A stretch of DNA of 14,808 nt, taken from NCBI GenBank assembly GCA_946803715.1, contig CAMPET010000012.1, positions 180,772 through 195,579 on the forward strand. Direction: 5' to 3'. A program made the position numbers and the translations under genes. The stretch comes from Beroe ovata. Taxonomy: Eukaryota; Ctenophora; Nuda; Beroida; Beroidae. Below are positions 1 through 10,052 of the stretch, in pieces. Below the pieces are notes generated by a model, which did no database searches, was not told where the DNA came from, and worked only from the letters and a program-made list of their open reading frames with translations. Each line of letters opens with the position of its first letter. Position 1 is the stretch's first letter.

Positions 1-151
1 CACACACACACACGCACACACACACACACACACATATGTAATGATGTAGTGTGCATGCTATATGAATGTGTCTGTATAAAGTTCACAAATCACTCCTCAT
101 TACGGCAAATAATATAGAGAAAGTGGCGTCCACAAACACACACACACACAC
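1..151. repeat. CA microsatellites at the window start
   Basis: (CA)n at 1-34 with one CG interruption, and a second tract at 131-151. The first suggests the fragment was cut or broken in a microsatellite. Confidence 0.8.
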
Positions 152-520
152 GGGGAATTTTAAATTTTTCTCATCCCATTTCTCTTCTGTTTGATGTTTG
201 CCCTCAGTGTATTTGACGCCATGGGTTATTTCATTGCGAGTTCTGCAGTTACCCACGATTTGTTGTTTGACATCGTGATCACTCATTCAATTCTCCACTT
301 CATATCGCTCGTCGGAGTCCCAACTCGGTGTTCTCTCCGGTGAGCTACACGGATTACGGCCGGTAGAGTTCGTCATCGCGATGACCAATCCGGGATTTGA
401 GCTGAATTGTGTGACAATTATGAACTCTCATAAACGGAAATACCAATCAGTCTGCTAATTGCCAATCCAAGAAGAGAGTAAAACGTGATCGCATTTGACA
501 ACACGGGCGTTCCTTCGGCA

Positions 521-528
521 TCACGTGA
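521..528. promoter_or_regulatory. TCACGTGA E-box/CLEAR-like palindrome
   Basis: TCACGTGA is a perfect 8-bp palindrome matching the bHLH-ZIP (USF/TFE/MITF) class. CACGTGAT recurs at 1070-1077. Both lie upstream of the DENND2-like gene; function is inferred from motif only. Confidence 0.25.
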
Positions 529-1094
529 CTGCTACATGACCACGATTATCGGTGGAATAAGACGATTTTCTTCATTTTTTCCTTATTGATATACGAAAGA
601 CACTCTCACATGTAACAAGTTGAAAGCTGTTTCCCTTAATTTCGTTTAATTTTTACTCGGAAATCCGATATATGTGAGTTTAATAATGTACCGGGTGAGC
701 TTAGCATTATGAATTATAATCCAATTACTGGGCTCGTCACTGCAGAATTATTATATAGTGTAGTGAATTAGCGCCTTTGAAATCCACATATTCTTCTTTC
801 CCCTCAGCCTTTTCCCCATAGTAGTTGGAAAATCTCCTTTTCAATATCCGAGTCTCTTCTTGAGTATTAACTCCCCCAAGAATGAGATTAGGCTACCCAA
901 TCCTATGATATGAGATTGAGTGATTCTAATCGTGATTTGATCAGAGAATACCTAGTCTAATGTATTACTATTCTAAAGTCCGTGATATATTGTAACCTGA
1001 TTACAGCGAATTTGTCCATTTGATCACCCATCAGGATCCCCGGTGCTATAAATAACTCAGTTCACATGACACGTGATTATTGTGTGTGTGATTT

Positions 1095-1138
1095 CCAATC
1101 ACACCTTTTCGTGATTGGATTTTCACCCCTATAAAATT
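1095..1138 (+). promoter_or_regulatory. Candidate core promoter: inverted CCAAT pair plus TATA box
   Basis: CCAATCAC (1095-1102) and GTGATTGG (1111-1118) form a perfect 8-bp inverted repeat. CTATAAAATT follows at 1129-1138, a spacing compatible with a TSS near 1160. A second TATA-like TATAAATA lies at about 1045. This would place a TSS about 400-600 bp upstream of the first coding segments. Motif-based only. Confidence 0.3.
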
Positions 1139-1546
1139 TACCGGTGTTTTTCATCTCTCCTTCATTTCATTTTGTCATCGTTTTGTGTCCGCCGTGCTTT
1201 AGCCCACACGTTGTATTTAATGTATCATATTATTTGCATTATGTATTCCTTATTGTTAATACAGTTAAGCAATGATCAATGTGCGTGCTGCTATATTTGC
1301 TGTCACATTTCTGAGTACAGCAGCAACTGAACTCACATAACTTCGATTTGAGTAGATGTGAAACACATCCTTGTTCGACATTTTGTCTCCATATCATGAT
1401 AACTCATTCCGTCCTGTATAGTATCTCGAGTATGCAAAATCTGCTGTGAATTTGGGGAAATACCACACTTCCCCGTATTTCGGATTGGTTTAAGTCTCAG
1501 TTTTTCTCAGTCGAACTCAGTTTTTGACCGGTATTCCGTTTCCCAG

Positions 1547-1654
1547 ATGACAACTCAAACAGTAGCTAGTCGACCTGAGGCGTCATCTCCATGCAGACCG
1601 GTGTCCAAACGATTCACGAGATTTGATGAGGCGCATGCTGCCCTGGGAATCAAG
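1547..1654 (+). CDS. Candidate upstream coding exon (phase conflict with next exon)
   Basis: ATG at 1547 follows tttcccag and opens 36 codons (MTTQTVASRPEASSPCRPVS, then KRFTRFDEAHAALGIK) to AAG|gtactg, a good donor in phase 0. The other two frames close quickly, which supports this one. The exon that follows needs a phase-1 donor at its natural AG acceptors (1714, 1729, 1741), so the two cannot be joined simply. It may splice to a phase-0 acceptor such as 8079, be the first exon with an assembly indel nearby, or be non-coding leader. Not recognised. Confidence 0.35.
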
Positions 1655-1746
1655 GTACTGAGGTATACGGTGTACACACGGCAAAACTGACTACATTTTT
1701 CAAAACAACGCCAGCGACATTCGAACGAGCAACTCATCAAGATATT

Positions 1747-1927
1747 ATGAGCAACACAGAGTGTACGTCGTGCGACACATCATTAATTGAGCAACACAAT
1801 AGGTATCATGACGAGCAACATTTCCAGGATGAAGATGACCCGGATAGGGAGAGTGAGATTGACAAACGACTCAGAGACGGAATCTCACTTGTCTCTAACA
1901 GGGGTCTCAATACCGCCTCAACATTGG
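1747..1927 (+). CDS. DENND2: DENND2-like exon 1 (first confidently framed N-terminal exon)
   Basis: Encodes an acidic, polar stretch including DEQHFQDEDDPDRESEID and RGLNTASTLG. It ends at TTGG|gttagt (phase 1), which restores a Gly codon with the next exon. The frame is fixed by continuity with the following exons. It stays open upstream to a TGA at 1627, so the exon may begin earlier, for example after the AG at 1713-1714, if a coding exon lies upstream. No recognised domain. Confidence 0.6.
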
Positions 1928-4900
1928 GTTAGTGATCACTCTGTGAGTGTTAGTGGTCGCGAAACATGATCACGATTTGTAACCCGGGACGAATAGAAGA
2001 ATGAGAATATTTGAGCCTCTATTCCCCACTCAAACAACTGTATTTAGGGGCCTGTTATACTCCACCCTAATCTGTATTTCAACCTATATTTCCTAATTCC
2101 TGGGTTGTCTAAACCATCTCCCTCTTCTCAGGAGGAAGTACCGGGAGCACGTTCAGTAACAGCAGCAGTACACACAGTATTAGCACGGAGGGGAGTAGTG
2201 TGTACGGGGGCGTGGTCCTCCGCAAAGTTATGCACACCTCCTCCTCTCCCCCGCCCACTCCCTCTGCCGCTTCCTCGGCAACACTCCCCCGCCGCTCGTT
2301 CTACTCCAGCACAACGGAATTCTCCACCTTGACACTCCCTAGAAACCGGAGCAACAACAACAACCCTGAGAGAGGGAGTGGTGATGGGAAGGGAGGGAAG
2401 GATGTTGCTGCTCAGCCACCTTCAAAACCTACCAGGTGAGAGAAAACTTCGTTGAATTGTTGGAATTCACAACTGATAATTTGTGCGCACGTTGCGTGCC
2501 CTTTATTCTACTCTGTGCAAGCATTTGGGTCACGCTGCTTTCCCATATGATGAGGTCTAAAACTTATTCAACACATCATATCGTTTTCTCCCCACAGGAA
2601 GAAAGTTGCTCAGAAAGAGTTGCTGAAGAAGCAACTCACAGAAAACAACATAGCAACAGGTCGGAGCGAGCAACTGCCCGTGTTCACCCGGGGCTACTCG
2701 ATGCAGATAACGGATACTGGAACGGATAAGGAGTTGCTAGGGAAACAGGGCAAACGGAGACGATTCACCAGTGCCGACTTTCTAACTCGATCTGTCAGGG
2801 TAAGTGGAGATACATTGCAAGCTGGGGTTTTGCTATTCTCACCACACTATTATCGTATCCTGTCATGCCGTCAACAATAATCACAATTTCCATCTCTTGA
2901 GATCGTGACCTGAACAGTGTACAATAACCATCTGTCAGCTGTCAAGGGACATAAAGGTCGGTCACAGTCTCTGTCACGTCCAGAAATTTGTTTATACCGT
3001 CGTGTGTTCTGTGGATTTCCTCACGACATTCCTTTCGAGTTTTGACTATCGGAATCGTTCTGTCTACACATAGTTGTGTCACCTAAACGGTTGCCACAGC
3101 AACAGTGAATATTGAATATTGTTATGCGTCACGTGTCAAAATATAGTCTACCATGTGTGTGTGTCTGTGTGTTTGTGTACGTCTGTGTGTGTTATTCTGT
3201 GGGTACTGAGTGTGATTGTGTTATGACAATCTCACACGTCATATGATACCAATATCACACACATATTATGGTGGACTATGTTAGCGTGAGAATCACGCTA
3301 ACACTGTAGGTTGGTGATGAGAGAATACTGGATCATGACAATACGCGATCAGTATGCCAATTTTGCTATCCATCAACTTAGTAATTACTTTTTTCATCTG
3401 TGATAAGGTTCAGGAGGCTCCAACGTTTGTGTGATATGATCCAAAGCGTCGGTAATAGTTTTCCACCGTTTTTCCATTCATCCATAATCCGGTTTTGTAT
3501 GGACTGTGTTTATCAGTATTTGTATCATATTACCTCCTCTCTCTACCTCCCCACCACCACACTCTTGCTGTTCGCGAGCAGCAAACACACTAGGTGAGCT
3601 GTTGATATCATATTCACATTTCTCCCGCTTTGCTCGTCATAATATTTGTGTGTGTCTGCTGATTTTGGAGCGTGATCATACGGAAAGGGCGTGACCCCAA
3701 ACTGTGAGGGAGTGATAATGTTTGTGTGTGATTGGATGAGGAGAGTGATTGGGCGTGAGAGAGATGATGAAGATGTAGAGCGTGATAATGTAGAGGAAGT
3801 CCCGCTAAACTCCCTGCAATCGCCTTGGGTCCTGGTGAAGTACGCTGGATACTCCAGTCTCGACAATGACCAGGTGATTGGAAATAGAGTGACTCTCCCT
3901 CTTTGTCTTGTAGATTAGTCGTTATATCCTAATTTCTGCGATCGGAAACTCGTTCCACAATATTGAATCATCATAGAAAAGCGCCCATGAGGCAACGTTA
4001 AACATGCAATCATCCCAAAGTTATCCACATCACAACGAAAATTTCAATATCGATTCGTCTTGCCTGCTTCGGCTGGTTGTCTTCAATATACACGATAGTG
4101 TATACATTAACAGTGTATACTGTCCATGAAACCGGAATGTACAGTGTATACTGTACACTGTACACTGTACACATTGTATATTTCTAGTTGATTTGTCTGT
4201 TTACGTAGCTGGCAATCACTCAAGTTGCTTACTTCTCACCATGCATACAATATACCAACATTCTCTCACTCGTTCCTTTAGGTTCACTCCCTCTCTTCTT
4301 CATCTAGCCATCTGATTGTCGTAAAGCTACAATGTTACTGCTACATTGTGCCATCACCCCCGTGTTAATTTTCGTTTACCTCTTTCCTAATTTGGAGAAC
4401 GCCAATACAATCTGTGGTAATGTTGATCATCATTCACTGATAGCCCATCCCTGCGTCTCAATCACCACACGTATCGACATGATATAGCCAGCATGCACCA
4501 CCCACTAGACGAGTTTAAACAGCATCTGCTGCAACATTCAGTTTACTCATTGCCCTCACCTGTACACATAGTTATACAATAATACACCATGTTATAGTTC
4601 CAAATCAAGGTGGCCTTTAGGTGGTGTGCTAACTTTTCTATACATCATCTATTTTCGGACACAGCTTTTGGAACCCACTTTCGCTTATGCAAGTTTCTTC
4701 CTTCTCCAATCTTATTGTCGGTCATGAGTGTACAGTGTACACTACAAGTACATAAACTTGTGTATCAAGTTCGCTAGCTCATCAAACCAGCACTTCGTTT
4801 ACAGACAAAGCTATTTCTCGTGTTTGTTACTTTCATTCTATCATCTTCAAATTAAAATGCGCCAGCTATAGTAGAAAGTAGAATTAGAAAGTCATATGGA

Positions 4901-7900
4901 GCATTAATTTGGCACTTTGCCATGAGTTGATACCAGCTCCATTTTATAACAGCTATGTAGTAATTAGTCGCATATTTCAATCTAAAAATTCATGATCTTA
5001 CTTCTCAGTATCATGTAGATGATATGTTCATTGTGTGACTCAATCAATATCAGTCAGATAGCGATCACTTGGCCGCCATCAGAGGAAGTGAAGTTGTGAG
5101 TTTATTAGTGTTCTATAGCATGTATAGATCAGTGTCCTATATCATGCTGCAAAGTGTAAATGCTAAAGTGTGTTCTATATATCATACTGCTTCGACTGAA
5201 GTGTGTTCTATAATGTGTTCTATAATCTATATGATAAGCTGCTCAGACTGCATGGTGGTCCATATGCTGTTGCAATGTGTGTGTAACTGATCATGATTCG
5301 TTTCATTGCTGACAGTTGTCACCAGTTACTATAGCTATGATACCAGCAAGTATTGACAGTGGAGACTGTGGAATTCAGTGATCGATCGTTAACCCTCGTA
5401 TTTCATAGATTTTACTAATACTACTGACCGGGAAGCTGTTGCATTTACTATCCCAGATTTTTCCTTCTTCGTGGTCATGTATTTGTTGGTCTGTTCTGTT
5501 TGCACGTGTGTAAATCACACTGCTCTGATATGATGTTTACTTTACACGCTGGGAATTGCTGGATTGCTTGACGATTGCTACGAACTCCTCAACCATACCC
5601 GTTATTCATTGATACATCAATAGATCATAGTCATGTTATTGAATGTAATTGATATACAATATGGTCATACTACATGGGGTACATGAACATCTCCTTCCAT
5701 CCATTTGGCAAGCAACACTCTGTGAACTCATAGAGAATTTGAGGAAATCAAGCAACTTCACTTTAAATACCCATTTCGCTACAATATGTAGCTTCTTTAG
5801 CGGAATCTCAAATCAGTTCAACTGTATTTCCTCTCATTGAACTATCGTATTTGTTTTTGGTTAGGTAGGTAATAGGTTAGGTAGGTATAAATTATTACTG
5901 TTCTAAGTTTGCAGTCATCGTGATACTAAAAACGTCATTACTCAAACGGTGACATAAATACTCCGACGCCTTAATTCTGTCATTGGGCAGTACCATGCTT
6001 CCGATTCCATTGTCTCAATTCAAATATTCATATGATTCGTCGACGGATTGAATTTCAGGATTTCCCATCATGATATCACATTCAGGATAAGAACACGTCC
6101 ATATTAAATATATTTCGCCAGAATTTATATGACCCGAGTTGCTGATACATTGTTGCTCGACTTGGTTGCTGTCCGGTAGCGGGTTGTTGCCATAGCAACG
6201 TAGCTCAGGTAACTGCATATTGCGGTCCATCATTGACCCATTTTCCCGTTGTGGTCGCGAGATCTCTTGCCGTGAGCTGTCATGAAGATGTTCCTGAATT
6301 CTGTGAAGCTGAGCGAACCATCATTGTTCATATCCACCTGAAAACGGGAATATCAATCAGTGAATATAGACACCACTTGAGGTTTTAGAAAGCTGTAAAC
6401 CAGTTCATAGTATAGGCTTAACAAACAGTAGAAGCCCGGCCTCTCCAATAATATTGATGTTACCTTCTTGAACATGTTATCCATGTCTTGTTTAGTTATC
6501 CCTACATCTGCCCCCATCATCGACTCCCTCAGTTCATCCAGTGTGATCTCACCTCCACGGTCCATGTCTATCAGGTTAAATGCTTCCATCACGTCACTTG
6601 GCCTGACCGGGTGCCACAACTTAGTTGTGTCTTAGAGAACTTAGTTTGTGTCTGTGTGTGTGTGCTTATAACTTGGTTAAGTTCGGGTCATAAGTTAAGG
6701 CTAACTAAATTAACTTAGTCCGCTACGCCTAACTAAATCGACTCAGATTGCTTATCTGATATACAGAGCTTGATTTTACTATATTTTTGAAAGATAGTAC
6801 TTTGACTACAAACAAGGAGGATTTATAGAAAAAGTGGATATGTCATATAAAAGTCAATAAGTCATATTGAGTCCTCATCATCTCTCACGTGAGTTCCTGT
6901 GCCATTTCATGCTCGATGTAGTTGACCAACTCCAAACAGTCGACTGTCCCGTTTTCATCGTCATCGATAGCTTCAATCAGGTACTTCACATCCTGTGGTG
7001 TGTCATCATATGTAATCGATCCAGCAGCTGTTCTACACACGAGCTAAACAATTATCTGGTGAAAAATTACCTCAATATCGCATATGCGAGTGTTCTCACC
7101 TCTTTGGTTGTTGAAACACCCATGTTGTTAATAAGACGGGTCAGTTCTTCGGCGTCTAGCTCTCCACTGCCGTCACGATCATGCCTGCATGGAGGTGTGG
7201 TGTCATCATGTGTGTGTGTCTGTGTGTCTGTGTGTGTGTNNTGTCTGTGTCTGTGTCTGTGTCTGTGTCTGTATATATTATATAGTGACATTGAGTGTCA
7301 TTGAGTGTGTCAGCATGTCAGTTCCTTCATCCCGCATTATATGTCATCAATTCATCTTCACACATGACGTGGTATCACTCATCAAGATGACCTACAGGAG
7401 TACTCACTTATCGAACAGCGTGTTCAGTTCCTCCATCTCCGTGTTACTCAGGGCAGGAGCACCCATTCTGCACGCAACTTTGCACTATCAAAGTGTAGAA
7501 TAAGATGTCGCTAAAAACAATTCATATGATACAGAGATAACGAAGCTAGCTGCTAGATAACCCTTGCTCGAGCAATTGCTCATCAGAGCTTCTCTCTAGG
7601 ATTGGTATAAAATGAACAACCCTCTTATACCAGCAACTACGGGGCCGCTAGCTCAAAGAGGTTGCTCAGTAGTACTACAAGCACAGAAGCAACATCCGAC
7701 TGTAGAAATCAAGTTGCTGCCTTTGCAAGACAAATAATAAAACCTAGAAGACAGTTTGATAGCCGTAATAAGTAGGAAATAGCAAGATAATGATGTCGGC
7801 AAACATAATAAGTTATAGCAACCTATTTCACACTGTTTGCCGTCTAAAACGAGGTTAAACAAATCCTGAATCTGAGTTAATAATAGTCATGTAGCTCTGT

Positions 7901-10021
7901 CAGAGTAAGTAGTAACTGAAGTTAATTCAGTAATCTAGACTCATATCCGGCTCTGAGTCTATGATAACTCTATATCATGTGCGCTCTCTCCCATATTATA
8001 GCTGATTGCGATCACCCCGTCACCCACAACTCCCTCATTTCCATTCCTCATCAATTACAGTAACATTCGTCTGATCAGGTAAAGGGGGAAAAGAGGCGGT
8101 CCTCACTAAAGTTTACAGAGGAGGAAGAGGAGGAGGAAGGAGGGGAGGAAGACGAGAGGAAGCTCAGAGACCGGTTATCCAGCTTTTACAGCAGTATGAG
8201 GATTGGCAAGAGACGGGGGTCAAACCGCCAAAACTCTGCAGGTATAGATCAGTGGGGCAAAAGCATATATCGTGGTTTGTATAGGTCTTAGGAGAAACTA
8301 GCTCTCAAACAGGGTTAACATGGTTTATTCAAGCTGAGTCGGTGAGGTACTTATCCTCAATCTAAATGTGAAATTATTTTCCACCGCTTGCAAGCCCATC
8401 TTGTACCAGCTGAAAACTACTGAATCTTTTTGCTTATGCCGGCTTGAATTCTTTAGGCGTAATGTATGCATGTAATTGTGCTCATAATTACAGCTTTCAG
8501 CATTGAAAGTTTTTCTGAGAAATTCGAAAAGCCGGAGAAAATTAAACTTCGCATCTTCCTCAATAATTTCCGCTCCTGACGTAACTATTTCTCCATGACG
8601 TCACCCCCCCCTATTCCCAGGAAGTGACATGACCTCGGTATCGGAGAGTCCCACGGATGCGAAATCACTGCGTCTTCTTGAGGAGACAACTTGTGCGGAT
8701 CCCCAGAAACTACTGGCGGACCGGTTCCGTGAACTCCGGAAAGTGGGCGATCCGGGCGCGGATAAGAACTCGGAAACGGAGACGGAGGATTTTCCGCTGT
8801 TTGAGTTTGTGTGCGAGGTCTCGTTACGGTGGAAGGGGGAGAGTTACTCGCCCTATGTCAGCTGGAGTCACCCGCCCCTCCGAGTACTGGAGGAGGAGAA
8901 GGATAAACTAGCGTCGAGTGAGTTCATGTCATGCTGGGGGTGGGTCACAAATTATGTGACACCGTTCACATTTTCAATATCTCCATCAGGTCGATCGGAA
9001 AAACTTTTTGCCCTGGACTACATAGGTCTAAAATAAGAACCAATGATATCGTCTCATCCATTCAAACTCTCACTTCTCCCCTCTCACAGTCACGCTCAAC
9101 ATTCCAACATTCTGTTTTCCTGATCTGGACATCGTTGAGCCTGTCAAGAAGATGAAAACCGAAACTTACTGCTTTGTATTCACAGATCTGCAGGCACAGG
9201 TATGTGAAGAGAAGTGATATTATCCAACGGTTGATAAAACCAGCTCTTTGATATATTCTACTAAACGCATTATGGTTTATTTTAATGAAAACAGAAGGGA
9301 AAAAGGATGAGAACTAAAAAAAAAGCTTACAGATCACGTATGACGTGTCCCTCTACTTTATCTCGGAAAAAACAACAATAGCAACAATGCACATTATGGC
9401 ATTGCACTAAGTGGTTACTAGTGAAGTGAGACGGATGAAGTGAAACTGATATACATACGCATATCCTGCACACAATATATGCCAATCTCTGCTCGCTCGA
9501 GATATACGAATATCACGTATACTATTGTAGTACGAGGTTTCGTGTAGTACAGCTACGCAGCTGCAGATATACGAGATATTGGTCGTGTCTGTGTTTCGGA
9601 TCCAACAAATTGGAGACCTCCATCTGGCTGGCTCTACCGCACGCCACTACCAGCTCGCGTGTGTGTGTGTCGCGTTGTGTGTGTGCAAGTTTAGTTTAGC
9701 ACTCATTTCCCAACCATTTCCCTGCGTTTCCTACCTCAGTAGCGCAGTGTGAAGTGAGCACACACTACAATTACCCGGTTTGCGTGGACGGAGGTTGGCC
9801 AATCAGCAAGCCAGTGACTTCCCCACTGCCGCATTAATGGCTACCCATCCTCCTATGAGAGATAGCTGCTAATGAGCCAAGCTACTTCACTCTCTGTTTG
9901 TGACGTGAACAAACGTGACACACTGACACGTACACAAGATACTCTCACATATGCTGTAATATGTGTGTCACGTAGCTAACACAGTCCTGGGAAAATGTGA
10001 GGATTTCCTGATCATGAAGTG

Positions 10022-10052
<31 letters not shown>

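Larger units (their letters stand above)
1..1546. other. Upstream non-coding region
   Basis: No supported gene. CA microsatellites lie at 1-34 and 131-151. A short ATG ORF at 381-458 (MTNPGFELNCVTIMNSHKRK...) and a minus-strand ORF at 286-83 are too short and unsupported to call. Promoter-like motifs are listed separately. The region presumably contains the promoter and 5' leader of the DENND2-like gene. Confidence 0.6.
2800..8078 (+). other. Large DENND2-like intron hosting the nested gene
   Basis: Borders are AGG|gtaagt and tgatcag|GTAAAG. At 5279 bp it is more than four times the next-longest intron of the gene (1228 bp). It holds the candidate exon at 3736-3873, the antisense EF-hand gene and simple repeats. 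The stretches 2800-3735, 3874-6229 and 7467-8078 show no convincing coding sequence. Confidence 0.75.

Noticed and set aside
83-286. 67-codon minus-strand ORF beginning MSDHDVKQQIVGN
   Set aside because: Part of its length is a translated CA microsatellite; no acceptor or homology supports it. A short real exon ahead of the microsatellite cannot be fully excluded.
381-458. Short ORF MTNPGFELN...
   Set aside because: 26 codons with no strong donor; nothing ties it to the downstream gene.
3543-3866. 107-codon minus-strand ORF opposite the 3736-3873 segment
   Set aside because: Serine-rich shadow of the plus-strand frame, with no supporting splice context.
5069-5290. 73-codon plus-strand ORF
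   Set aside because: Explained by the GTGTTCTATA short repeats; no coding features.
5859-5887. Telomere-type GGTTAG repeat
   Set aside because: Only two units embedded in intronic sequence; no array.
7067-7304. Long ORFs on both strands across the TG/TGTCTG repeat
   Set aside because: They translate a microsatellite with N bases. Only the EF1 part (7184-7100, minus) is real coding sequence.
8629-9036. Reading the 8629 ORF as a single 135-residue protein
   Set aside because: A gtgagt donor after 8917 and the in-phase FCFPD exon at 9090 show the last 40 codons are intron.
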